A program made the translations under genes and the position numbers. A model generated the notes under the pieces. That model was not told the DNA's origin. It made no database searches and saw nothing but the letters and a program-made list of their open reading frames with translations. From Elymus sibiricus (Eukaryota; Streptophyta; Magnoliopsida; Poales; Poaceae): 64,000 bases of DNA. The stretch spans positions 122,920,485 through 122,984,484 of the forward strand of contig CM077664.1 of NCBI GenBank assembly GCA_039707655.1, in the 5' to 3' direction. This document shows positions 10,595-21,878 of this stretch, piece by piece; the stretch's first letter is position 1; each line of letters opens with the position of its first letter.

Positions 10595-12145
10595 TGATAC
10601 GTCTCCAACGTATCTATAATTTTTTATTGTTCCATGCTATTATAGTATCAATCTTGGATGTTTTATATGCCAGTATATATCATTTTTTGGGACTAACCTA
10701 TTAACCCAGTGCCCAGTGCCAGTTGCTGTTTTCTGCTTATTTTTGCCTTTTCAGAAAATCATTATCAAAAAGTGTCCAAACGAGAAAAAAACTTTGGATT
10801 AATTTTTTCTGGACCATAAGAGACCCACGAAGCTTCGGGAGAAGACCAGAAGAGCCACGAGGAGGCGACAAGCCTGGAGGGCGCGCCCAATGGGGTAGGG
10901 CGCGCCCCCCAGGCTTGTGGGCCCCTCGTTGCCCCTCCTGACCTAATTTTAGCGCTATAAATTCCCAAATATTCCCAATATACCAGAGAGACAGAAGAGA
11001 AAACCTTTCCGCCGCTGCAAGCCTCTGTTCTTGCGCGATCCCATCTGGAGGCCTTTTTCGGTACTCTGCCGGAGGGGGAATCGATCACGGAGGGCTTCTT
11101 CATCAACCTTGCTGCCCTTCCGATGATGTGTGAGTAGTTTACCATAGACCTACGGGTCCATAGCTAGTAGCTAGATGGCTTCTTCTCTCTCTTTGATCTT
11201 CAATACCATGTTCTCCTCGATGTTCTTGGAGTTATATCCGATGTAATCTTCTTTTGCGGTGTGTTTGTTGGGATCCGATGAATTGTGAGTTTATGATCAG
11301 ATTATTCATGAGAAATATTTGAGTCTTCTTTGAACTCTTTTATGCATGATTATTATAGCTTTGTATTTCTCTCTGATCTATCGATTTGGTTTGGCCTACT
11401 AGATTGATTTGTCTTGCAATGCGAGAGTTGCTTTGTGATGGGTTCAATCTTGCGGTGCTCAATCCCAGTGACAGAAAGGGACATGACACATATTTGTATT
11501 ATTGCCATTAAGGATAAAAAGATGGGGTTTAATCATATTGCTTGAGTTTACTTTGTCTACATCATGTCATCTTGCTTAAGGCGTTACTCTGTTTCATACT
11601 TAATACCCTAGATGCATGCTGGATAGCGGTCGATGGGTGGAGTAATAGTAGTAGATGCAGACAGGAGTCGGTCTACTTGTCTCGGATGTGATGCCTATAT
11701 ACATGATCATTGCCATGAATCTATCATAATTATTTGCTTTTCTATCAATTGCCCAACAGTAATTTGTCTACCCACCGTATGTTATGTGTTCGAGAGAGAA
11801 GCCTCTAGTGAAAACTATGGCCCCCGGGTCTACTTTATCATATATAAAAAACCTAAAAATACCTTGCTGCAATTTATTTACTTTTATTATTTAGTATTTT
11901 AGTTTATCTATTTACCTCTATAAGATTTAATCCTTGCAAATAACCGCTAAGAGGATTGACAACCCTCTTATTTGCGTTGGGTGCAAGTGTTTGCTCTTGT
12001 GTGTACAGGTGCGCTTAACGGAATTTTGCTTGGTTCTCCTACTGGATTGATAACCTTGGTTCTTAACTGAGGGAAATACTTATCTCTACTATACTGCATC
12101 ATCCTCTCCTCTTCAGGGAAATACCAACGCAGTCTACAAGTAGCA
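10595..12145 (+). mobile_element. Solo LTR E2 (same family as E1)
   Basis: A 1551 bp LTR, TGATACGTCTCC to CAAGTAGCA, with a perfect 5 bp duplication TGCTA on both sides (10590-10594 and 12146-12150). It is therefore a true solo LTR left by recombination between two LTRs. GC hairpin arms lie at 10868-10888 and 10898-10918, and the TATA box TATAAAT at 10956-10962. It lies inside a CACTA-1 exon. Confidence 0.95.
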
Positions 12146-12352
12146 TGCTACAACCACTAGGGCTATCGTTGCTTGTTTGGTAGCAACTCTTCGTTTGTGT
12201 TTGATACGTGCTGCAACTGGTGGAGTAGGGGATACTATGTTTGTAGATTTATTTGGTGGACTTCGACCTTCTATTGCACTATCAGTACTAGCAGAATCTG
12301 CAGAGATGTTCCGTTTACGTTGGTCCCTACGACTAACACCATCCCCTACCAT
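12146..12352 (-). pseudogene. CACTA-1 ORF exon, 5' part
   Basis: Minus-strand frame starting MVGDGVSRRDQRKRN, with IVSPTPPVAARIKHKRRVAT further on. It is basic and Pro-rich, and it links across E2 to 10429-10594. A related, diverged exon lies at 12930-13037, so an exon-plus-intron block seems to have been duplicated in tandem. Confidence 0.5.
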
Positions 12353-12929
12353 ACTCTTTTCCTTCCTCTTTTTCTTTTTGCCATGTCAAGTCAAACCCAT
12401 AAGAAAAAGGAATAAAAAATCGTTCTTCAGAACTAACTGATGTGTGATACAGATGAACAGTACTTTGATGTTAGACAACCGCACGATAGGAGGATGGAAT
12501 ATGTACGAAAAACATGACGCATGAGATATTCAGACCTATGATGTGTAAACTCAGCAGAAGGCATCTCAATAAATTAGAAGCAATGCAAGCTAGACACGAT
12601 ATGAAAGATACAACCAATATCACTCTGCCAAGTTAATAGTGTCTCGTCATAAGTGGCATTTAAATAAATTTGAAGGAGTACAAGCAATAAATCATATGGA
12701 AGATGCAACCAATATCACACTACCAAGTTAAAGGTGTCTCATCATAAGTGATTGATGCAAGATAGACACGAACAGTAGTTTGATGTTAGAACATGGTTAA
12801 TAGACAGATGTAGTATGTGCAAAAACAGGAGGACATGCCATATTCACATGTATAATGTGTAAACTAAGCAGATGCAATTTAATCAAATTAGAAGAAATAC
12901 AAGCTAGACACTGTATGCAACACCTGGGA
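12353..12929 (-). repeat. CACTA-1 intronic tandem duplication
   Basis: AT-rich non-coding sequence with repeated blocks: AGCAATGCAAGCTAGACACGA-like and GATGCAACCAATATCACAC-like segments occur two or three times between about 12560 and 12910, as do AACAGTACTTTGATGTTAG-like segments (12460 and 12773). Together with the two similar exons on its sides this suggests a tandem duplication inside the transposon. Confidence 0.55.
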
Positions 12930-13037
12930 TGGTGGAGTAGGATTGATGGTCCCATCATATTTACTTGGAACTTCTACTGCACTAGCAGTAGTAGTAGGAT
13001 ATCTAGAGGACCTCTTTTCCGGTTGCGCCGGATAACC
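12930..13037 (-). pseudogene. CACTA-1 ORF exon (duplicate)
   Basis: Minus-strand frame with YPAQPEKRSSRYPTTTASAV and a TINPTPPSQ end before a GTGTTG donor. It resembles the TNIVSPTPPVA part of the exon at 12146-12352. Its 5' edge (GCAAATTTTGCAG) coincides with the proposed CACTA-2 terminus at 13038, so it could be a splice acceptor, the transposon end, or both. Confidence 0.4.
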
Positions 13038-13740
13038 CACTGCAAAATTTGCTCTATTTTGCGACGTCTCACTTGTGTCACGTATAACCATTTTTCGTCA
13101 TGGAAAATGTACTGGCGACGTTTTTCGGCCATCACCCCCACCGTCACCGAAGCGCCGTCATAAAAAATAAAATTTTGACGGTGCCACTTTTTTCGTCACG
13201 CAAGATCGGTTTTTAGGTGACAAACCAAAAAATGTCACCGATGGCCGTTTTCAGTGACGGCCCAGAATGTCACCTATGATAGCCCAATCTGTCGCCTAAG
13301 ATCTTTTTGGCGATGATAATCCCGTCACCGGTGATCGGTCCGTGGGTTTGACCGGTCAAAGATTCTAACAGGTGGGGCCAACAATTGCTGACGTGACTTC
13401 TTCCATGTGGGTCCGCCGTGGGTTTTATCCCCGACGGTCCCATCAGTAATAACTCGCCGTCAGTTTTGACCGGTCAACGCTGCTGACATATGGGCCCATA
13501 AGATGCTGACGTGCCTACTTACATGTGGGACCAGGCATTGTTTTTTAGGTGACGATGTGTTGTCTGACCAGTCAACGGTTCTGACATGCGGGCCCATTGT
13601 TATGCTGACGTGGATGCTGGCAGGTGGGTCCATACGTGGGTGACGTGGCTTCTTACATGTGGGACCATATGCCGGTGACGGCGTCCATAACCGTCACAGT
13701 TTGTATGCGCGGTCAATTTGTTCTATATTGCAAAAAATGG
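13038..13740 (-). mobile_element. CACTA-2 end with subterminal repeats
   Basis: The stretch opens with CACTGCAAAATTTGC and then holds dense degenerate repeats of GTGACGG/CCGTCACC, TTTTTCGTCA and TTGACCGGTCAA, plus GGTGGG(G/T)CC and GCTGACGTG blocks. Such subterminal arrays are typical of grass CACTA ends, where they bind the transposase. The matching opposite terminus is not seen in the window, so the terminus call is tentative. The repeat array itself is plain. Confidence 0.6.
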
Positions 13741-14047
13741 CGGGCATATTTGACAATTTTAATATGAATTTATGCAAAATTTGAATTTGAATGCAAATTG
13801 AGGTGTCGCTGTTTTTATTAAACCACAAACTTGACAATTGTCAAACAGACTGTCTGAGACATTACAATAACCAAACATGGTACTTAGCCGCAGTATAAAA
13901 TTAGACACATGACTCAGTTTCACGACATCCTGGCAACGTAACAACCCTGGCGATGTACCTAACCAGGACATCAAGTTCATCAAGTCTCTTTTCGATAGCC
14001 GTAGTTTTCTCTTCCTTCACATTCTTGATGACTGCAAGTGTTTCCTC
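13741..14047 (-). mobile_element. CACTA-2 3' untranslated part
   Basis: Non-coding sequence between the subterminal array and the stop codon of the last exon. Nothing else seen in it. Confidence 0.4.
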
Positions 14048-14477
14048 CTACTCTTGGAGGCCATTGTTGATAGATCGAATACGGTTGTGCTGATCAAACA
14101 CCCCCAATTTCAAATCCTCAATGTCATCCTGTTGCTCTACGAGGGCATTCTTGACATCTTCAAGTACTTTTTGCTGCTCTAGACAGGTATTGTTGACAGA
14201 TTCAAGTTGACGTTGCGCATCTGGCAGGAGATGCTTCACAGCTTCACGTTCTTGTTGCTGCTCTGCCAGGGCCTTCTTGACAGCTTCAAGTTCTAGTTGT
14301 TGCCATGCCAGGGCCTTCTTCATAGCATCTAGTTCGTCATGCTGGTTTGTCAGGCCGTGCTCGACTGCTTCTGGTTCTTCCTGCTACACTACCAATGCAC
14401 TGATGACTGGTTTAAATTGTTGTTTATGGGGCCAAAGACTTGCAGTAAGGTCGTCATTTGAGCGTCCTAACTTTCCC
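14048..14477 (-). pseudogene. CACTA-2 ORF last exon, coiled-coil repeats
   Basis: Minus-strand exon with a TTTCTGTAG acceptor at 14478. It encodes a long helix built of repeats such as KKALAEQQQEREAVK, about 14 residues each, present some five times. This looks like a coiled-coil, a usual C-terminal feature of grass CACTA second ORFs. One in-frame TAG lies just upstream of QEEPEAVEHGL, so the frame is broken. It continues the exons at 14623 and 21641. Confidence 0.65.
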
Positions 14478-14622
14478 TACAGAAAAAATACATACAGGTT
14501 ACATCATATGGGAGAATTCCAAAAGCAATAGATGCATCTGTGGCAATAAATAGTTATATGGGTGAACAAAGGTCAAAACTAAGCAAGTGTTTACAGAAAG
14601 GAGTTGGCCTACTCACCGGGTG

Positions 14623-14659
14623 AACCCGCTTTCTCTTTGATTTTCTTGAGCTGGGTAAT
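14623..14659 (-). pseudogene. CACTA-2 ORF exon, 3' part, split by E3
   Basis: Coding end of an exon cut by retrotransposon E3. The frame runs from 21511 down to 21433 and, across E3, on to 14623, where it meets a GTGAGT donor. The join stays in frame when the GTAAT duplication is counted once. Confidence 0.6.
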
Positions 14660-16210
14660 TGCTACTTGTAGTCTGCGTTGGTATTTCCCCGAAGAAGAGA
14701 GGATGATGCAGTACAATAGAGATAAGTATTTCCCTCGGTTAAGAACCAAGGTTATCAATCCAGTTGGAGAACCAAGCAAAATTCCGTTGAAACGCACCCG
14801 CACACACAAGAGCAAACACTTGCACCCAACGCAAATAAGAGGGTTGTCAATCCCCTTAGCGATTACTTGCAAGGATTAAATCTTATAGAGGTAAATAGCT
14901 AAACTAAGATACTAACAAAAATAAAAGTAAATAAATTGTAGCAAGGTATTTTTGGGTTTTTAATATGATAAAGATAGACCCGGGGACCACAGTTTTCACT
15001 AGAGGCTTCTCTCTCGAGCGCAGAAACATACGGTGGGTAAACAAATTACTGTTGGGCAATAGACAGAATAGCAAATAATTATGACGGATTCATGGCAATG
15101 ATCATGTATATAGGCATCACGTCCGAGACAAGTAGACCGACTCCTGCCTGCATCTACTACTATTACTCCACCCATCGATCGCTATCCAGCATGCATCTAG
15201 GGTATTAAGTATGAAACAGAGTAACGCTTTAAGCAAGATGACATGATGTAGAGAAGCAAATTCAAGCAATATGAATAAACCCCATCTTTTTATCCTTAAT
15301 GGCAACAATACAAATACGTGTCATGTCCCCTTCTGTCACTGGGATTGAGCACCACAAGATTGAACCCATCACAAAGCACCTCTCCCATTGCAAGATAAAT
15401 CAATTTAGTAGGCCAAACTAAACCGATAGATCGGAGAGAAATACAAAGCTATAACAATCATGCATAAAAGAGTTCAGAGAAGACTCAAATATTTCTCATG
15501 AATAATCTGATCATAAACTCACAATTCATCGGATCCCAACAAACACACCGCAAAAGAAGATTACATCGGATAGAACTCCAAGAACATCAAGGAGAACATT
15601 GTATTGAAGATCAAAGAGAGAGAAGAAGCCATCTAGCTACTAGCTATGGACCCGTAGGTCTGTGGTAAACTACTCACACATCATCGGAAGGGCAGCAAGG
15701 TTGATGTAGAAGCCCTCCGTGATCGATTCTCCCTCCGGCAGAGTACCGGAAAAGGCCTCCAGATGGGATCGCGGAAGAACAGAGGCTTGCGGCGGCGGAA
15801 AGGTTATTTCGTCTGGCTCTCTGGGGGTTTCCCAATATTTGTGAATTTATAGAAGTGGAATTAGGTCAAACAGAGTCACGTGGGCGCCACAAGGTAGCAC
15901 GGCGCGCCCTCCCTGGGGCGTGCCCTAGTGCCTTGTGGAGTCCTCGTGAGGCTTCTGGCCTCCTCCCGAAGCTTCCCAGGTTTCGTTTGTCCAGAAAAAA
16001 AATCTCCAAAAAGTTTCGTGGCATTTGGACTTCATTTGGTACTGTTTCTCTGAAAAGCCAAAAACAAGCAGAAAACAACAATTGGCATTGGGCACTAGGT
16101 TAATAGGTTAGTCCCAAAAAATGATATATAATTGCATATAAAAACATCCAAGATTGATATTATAATAGCATGGAACAATAAAAAATTATAGATACGTTGG
16201 AGACGTATCA
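14660..16210 (-). repeat. E3 3' LTR
   Basis: Plus-strand ends TGCTACTTG and GACGTATCA. Hairpin arms lie at 15887-15910 and 15915-15938. Their sequence (CCACAAGG...) differs from that of E1 but still pairs. Confidence 0.92.
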
Positions 16211-19115
16211 AGCATCCCCAAGCTTAATTCCTGCTCATCCTTGAGTAGGTAAATGATAAAAACGGAATTTTTGATGTGGAATGCTACCTATTATGTTTCA
16301 TCATGTAATCTCTCTCTTACGGTATGAATAATAAGATCCAAGTGATTCAAAGCAATAGTCTATAATTTGATATAAAGACATCAATACTCAGGCATACTAA
16401 TAAACAACCATGTCTTTCAAAATAAAAATGCTAAAGAACGTTATCCCTACAAAATCGTATAATCCTGTCATGCTCCATCTTCGTCACACAAAGTATTTAT
16501 CATGCACAACCCCGGTTTTAGCCAAGCAATTGGTTCATACTATTTAACGCGCTTCAGCTTTTTCGACTTCCACGCAATACATGAGTGCAAGCCATGGATA
16601 TAGCACTATGGGTGGGATAGAGTATGGTGATAGGGGATAAATAAGAGAAGTCAAAAAATGGAGAAAGTCTCACATCAACGAGGCTAATCAACGGGCTATG
16701 GAGATTCCCATCAATTGATGTCAATGCGAGGAGTAGGGATTGCCATGCAACGGATGCACTAAGAGCTATAAGTGTATGAAAGCTCAACATGAAAACTAAG
16801 TGGGTGTGCATCCAACTTGCTTGCTCATGAAGACCTCGGGCATTTGAGGAAGCCCGTCATCGGAATATACAAGCCAAGTTCTATAATGAAAAATTCCCAC
16901 TAGTATATGAAAGTGACAAAATAGGAGACTCTCTATATGAAAAACATGGTGCTACTCTGAAGCACAAGTGTGGAAAAGGATAGTAACATTGCCCCTTCTC
17001 TCTTTTTTCCTCATTTATTTTTTTTTCTTTTTCTTTTTCATGGCTCTTTTTCGCCTCTTTTTTTTTCTCTTTTTCTTTTTTATAATTTCGTCCGGAGTCT
17101 CATCCCGACTTGTGGGGGAATCATAGTCTCCATCATCCTTTCCTCACTGGGACAATGCTCTAATAATGATGATCATCACACTTCTATTTACTTACAACTC
17201 AACATTACAACTCGATACTAGAACAAAAATATGACTCTATATGAATGCCTCTGGTAGTGTACCAGGATGTGCAATGATGCTAGTGTAACATGTATAAAAA
17301 TGATGAACGGTGGCTGAGCCACGAATACTATGTTAGCTATATGATCATGCAAAGCAATATGACAATGATGATGTATGTCATAAGAAAACGGAACGGTGGA
17401 AGTTGCATGGCAATATATCTCGGAATGGCTATGGAAATGCCATGATAGGTAGGTATGGTGGCTGTTTTGAGGAAGATATAAGGAGGCTTATGTTTGATAG
17501 AGCGTATCATATCACGGGGTTTGGATGCACCGGCGAAGTTTGCACCAACTCTCGATGTGAGAAAGGGCAATGCACGGTACCGAAGAGGCTAGCAAATTGC
17601 GGAAGGGTGAGAGTGCGTATAATCCATGGACTCACATTAGTCATAAAGAACTCGCATACTTATTGCGAAAGTTTATTAGCCCTCGAAGCAAAGTACTACT
17701 ACGCATGCTCCTAGGGGGGAGGTTGGTAGAAGTTAACCATCGCGCGCCCCCGACCGCCACGCAAAGGAAGACAATCAATAATAAATCATGCTCCAACTTC
17801 CTAGCATAACGACAGATCATACGTGCATGCTTCGGGAATCACAAACCTTAACACAATTATTCTTACTAAACCACAATTATCTACTAATACCTCCCGCATA
17901 TTACCATCTTAATATCGCAAAACTATTGCAAGGAATCAAATTTATCATATTCAGTGATCTACATGAAAGTTTTTATTATATCCCTCTTGAATACCTATCA
18001 TATCAGGACCAAATTCATAACCCATGCATATTACCATTGCTATCATGAGACTCTCAAAAAGATATAAGTGAAGCATGAGAGTGCAACTATTTTTTAAAAT
18101 ATAACCACCGCCGTGCTATAAAAGATATAAGTGAAGCACTAGAGCAACTACCTAGCTCAAAAGATATAAATGAAGCACATAGAGTATTCTAACAAATCAC
18201 GAATAATGTGTGTCCCTCTCAAAAAGGTGTGTTCAGAAAAGATGATTGTGACAAACTAAAAAGCAAACAAAAGCAAACAAACTATTTCACAAGACGCTCC
18301 AAGTAAAACACATATCATGTGATGAATAAAAATATAGCTCCAAGTGAGTTACCGATAGATTGTAGACGAAAGAGGGGATGCCTTCCGGGGCATCCCCAAG
18401 CTTAGACGCTTGAGTCTTCCTTGAATATTACCTTGGGGTGCCTTGGGCATCCCCAAGCTTAGGCTCTTGCCGCTCCTTATTCCTTTATCCATCGTAGTCT
18501 CACCCAAAACTTGAAAACTTCAGCACACAAAACTCAACATAAACCTCGTGAGATCCGTTAGTATAACAAACAAATCTTAAACTTTAGGTATTGTAATAAA
18601 TTGATTCATATTTAATATTGGCATAATGCTACTGTACTCCAACTTCTCCATGACTCATACCCCCCGATACGATCCATAGATTCATCAAAATAAGCAAACT
18701 ATGCAACAAAAACAGAATCTGTCTAAAACAGAACAGTCTGTAAAGATCTATTTAAAAGCCATACTTCTATAACTCCAAAATTCTAAAAATTTAGGACAAC
18801 GTACATAATTCATATACCAATACTTTGTAAAAATTTCATATTTTTCTGACGCTCCAGTACAGAACCAAAATTCCAGCACTGGACGCAAAACTTTCTGTTT
18901 TCCAAACAACATCAATTATACTATCATCAACATCATCCCAAAGGCATTACTTGGCACAAACACTAATTAAAACATAAAAACACAATCATAACAGAAGGTA
19001 AAATTGTGCAAACACATGAAAACAAAAGGTAAAAGCGAAAATTTATTTTATTCATTGGGTTGCCTCCCAGCAAGCGCTATTGTTTTATGCCCCTAGCTAG
19101 GCATAATACATAGTT
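16211..19115 (-). mobile_element. E3 internal non-coding region
   Basis: Contains the 17-base conserved motif at 17445-17461 (minus), paired polypurine-like motifs near 18390 and 18450, a T-rich tract at 17000-17090 and short repeats built on AAGATATAAGTGAAGCA (18060-18180). The open frames here are short and not shared as proteins with other copies. No pol-like domain was found. Confidence 0.75.
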
Positions 19116-19698
19116 TCAAGTGTTGTCATCCTTGGTTTTTGCTACTTTGGAAGGATTGGTCTCAAACCCGGGAGGCTCCTTGCACTTACCATGATTTTCA
19201 GAAAATAAAGCAATTTTACTATCTAAAGTGTCTATCTTCTTAATGCAAATAGTAATGAGATTATTCATACGATTGAGGTTACCGCTAACACTTTTAAGGG
19301 GTTCATTAGACTTTTGTAACTCCAATTTTTGTTTGTATGTCACCTAGCTTTTCCAAAATTTGGATCCCTTCTTGAGTATAATTAAGTCCTTTTGGCAATG
19401 GTGGGGATCCCACTATTCCCTCTATTAATTCATAAGCTGTACTAGGATCACTATCAATAAAATTTCCTTTGGTAGATAAGTCCAAGAGTTGTCTATTGGG
19501 CATAGTCAACCCTACATAAAAGTTTCGCAACAAAATTTTCATATCCCCTTTTATAGTGCAAACATGATAAGATTCAATTATCCTATACCAAGCATCTTTC
19601 AAATTTTCTCCTTGTTTCTGTTTGAAGTAGAGAACTTCAAAATCCGGAGACAAAGGAGGAATGGTAAAACTAGTCATGGTGACGAGGCAAACAAGCAA
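19116..19698 (-). pseudogene. E3 gag-like frame, frameshifted
   Basis: Minus-strand homologue of the E1 gag-like frame. It includes FEVLYFKQKQGENLKDAWYR, LRNFYVGLT and a tail ending KTKDDNT. A frameshift at about 19340 separates the N-terminal 130 residues from the Lys-rich tail. E1 has a stop codon at the same boundary instead. Confidence 0.7.
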
Positions 19699-19845
19699 GC
19701 AAATAAAATATTTTTGTGTTTTTGTGAAAAAAAATTAGAAGTGGGGTAGATGAAAACGAGAGGCAAATGCAAATAAAAGTTAAATAAAGGAAATGCAAGT
19801 GAATGATAATTTGTGCGAAGGAACTTGGTAATTTTGATGATGTCT

Positions 19846-19862
19846 CCCCGGCAACGGCGCCA
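19846..19862 (-). other. E3 primer binding site
   Basis: CCCCGGCAACGGCGCCA on the plus strand, that is TGGCGCCGTTGCCGGGG on the element strand; tRNA-Asp type. Confidence 0.85.
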
Positions 19863-19873
19863 GAAATACTTCC

Positions 19874-21427
19874 TGCTACTTGTAGTCTGCGTTGGTATTT
19901 CCCCGAAGAGGAGAGGATGATGCAGTATAGTAGAGATAAGTATTTCCCTTAGTTAAGAACCAAGGTTATCAATCCAGTAGGAGAACCAAGCAAAATTCCA
20001 TTCAAACGCACCTGCACACACAATAGCAAACACTTGCACCCAACGCAAATAAGAGGGTTGTCAATCCCCTTAGCGGTTACTTGCAAGGATTAAATCTTAT
20101 AGAGGTAAATAGCTAAACTAAAATACTAATAAAAATAAAAGTAAATAAATTGCAGCAAGGTATTTTTGGGTTTTTAATATGATAAAGAGAGACCTGGGGA
20201 CCATAGTTTTCACTAGAGGCTTCTCTCTCGAGCGCAGAAACATACGATGGGTAAACAAATTACTGTTGGGTAATTGACAGAATAGCAAATAATTATGACA
20301 GATTCATGGCAATAATCATGTATATAGGCATCATGTCCGAGACAAGTAGACCGACTCCTGCCTGCATCTACTACTATTACTCCACCCATCGACCGCTATC
20401 CAGCATGCATCTAGGGTATTAAGTATGAAACAGAGTAACGCTTTAAGCAAGATGACATGATGTAGAGAAGTAAATTCAAGCAATATGAGTAAACCCCATA
20501 TTTTTATCCTTAATGGCAATAATACAAATACGTGTCATGTCCCCTTCTGTCACTGGGATTGAGCACCGCAAGATTGAACCCATCACAAAGCACCTCTCCC
20601 ATTGCAAGATAACTCAATCTAGTAGGTCAAACTAAACCGATAGATCGGAGAGAAATACAAAGCTATAACAATCATGCATAAAAGAGTTCGGAGAAGACTC
20701 AAATATTTCTCATGAATAATCTGATCATAAACTCACAATTCATCGGATCCCAACAAACACACCGCAAAAGAAGATTACATCGGATAGAACACCAAGAACA
20801 TCAAGGAGAACATTGTATTGAAGATCAAAGAGAGAGAAGAAGCCATCTAGCTACTAGCTATGGACCCGTAGGTCTGTGGTAAACTACTCACACATCATCG
20901 GAAGGGCAGCAAGGTTGATGTAGAAGCCCTCCGTGATCGATTCCCCCTCCGGCAGAGTACCAGAAAAGGCCTCCAGATGGGATCGCGGAAGAACAGAGGC
21001 TTGCGGCAGCGGAAAGGTTATTTCTTCTGGCTCTCTGGGGTTTCCCAATATTTGTGAATTTATAGAAGTGGAATTAGGTCAAACGAAGTCACGTGGGCTC
21101 CACAAGGTAGCACGACGCCCCCCCCCCCCCCCGGGGCGCGCCCTTGTGCCTTGTGGAGTCCTCGTGAGGCTTCTGGCCTCCTCCCGAAGCTTCCCAGGTT
21201 TCTTTTGTCCAGAAAAAAATCTCCAAAAAGTTTCATGGCATTTGGACTTCATTTGGTACTGTTTCTCTGAAAAGCCAAAAACAAGCAGAAAACAGCAACT
21301 GGCATTGGGGACTAGGTTAATAGGTTGGTCCCATAAAATGATATATAATTGCATATAAAAACATCCAAGATTGGTACTATAATAGAATGGAACAATCAAA
21401 AATTATAGATACGTTGGAGACGTATCA
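19874..21427 (-). repeat. E3 5' LTR
   Basis: Partner of the LTR at 14660. Hairpin arms lie at 21100-21120 and 21133-21156, with a run of about 15 C between them. Confidence 0.92.
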
Positions 21428-21432
21428 GTAAT

Positions 21433-21511
21433 ACATATGCATTAGGAGACATGAACTGTTTGAACTCTTGAAGCAGCACATGTAGACCCTTAGTCACCGC
21501 TTCTAGTTGAT
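21433..21511 (-). pseudogene. CACTA-2 ORF exon, 5' part
   Basis: Minus-strand frame with TKGLHVLLQEFKQFMSPNAY, opening after an AACTAG acceptor near 21511. The remainder of the exon is on the far side of E3 (14623-14659). Confidence 0.5.
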
Positions 21512-21640
21512 GATAATAATATTCCTGCCATAATGTACTTGAAGACATTAGATTGCAGTGCACAATTTACATCCCGTGACACATGACACATAAAGTAAAC
21601 ATATTCTAACCATAGATGAAGAGTTTCCAATAACACTGAC

Positions 21641-21878
21641 CTGTACATCTTTAGTCCTGACCGGATCTGCATCTTTTTGTTCACTTTCAGTGCCACATTC
21701 ATTCAGTTCTTCATGGTGTGTACATCTATGTGAAGGACCACGTGCTCGTAGATCTGATAAAGATAGGTAATCTGTCATACGACGGGAATACCTAGCTAGT
21801 AAGTCCAGAAGCTTTTCCTATCGATACAGGTTCTTCTTCTTCATTCGGTCCGTATGCTTGTCCCACTCCGTTGTTGAC
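21641..21878 (-). pseudogene. CACTA-2 ORF exon (LARYSRRMTDYLSL)
   Basis: Minus-strand frame with EWDKHTDRMKKKNLYR, an in-frame stop, then LLDLLARYSRRMTDYLSLSD and an acidic tail ending PVRTKDVQ before a GTCAGT donor. The Y-x-x-R-M-x-DYLSL pattern is common in grass CACTA ORFs. The exon is cut at 21878 by the E4/E5 pair and continues at 37245 in the same frame. Confidence 0.6.

Larger units (their letters stand above)
14660..21427 (-). mobile_element. Complete non-autonomous Gypsy (Athila-type) element E3
   Basis: LTRs at 14660-16210 (3') and 19874-21427 (5'), each about 1.55 kb and of the E1/E2 family. The target duplication GTAAT is at 14655-14659 and 21428-21432. The primer site CCCCGGCAACGGCGCCA is at 19846-19862 and the polypurine tract, as its complement AGCATCCCCAAGCTT, starts at 16211. 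The inside holds only a broken gag-like frame; no pol domains were seen. It is nested in a CACTA-2 exon. Confidence 0.93.
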
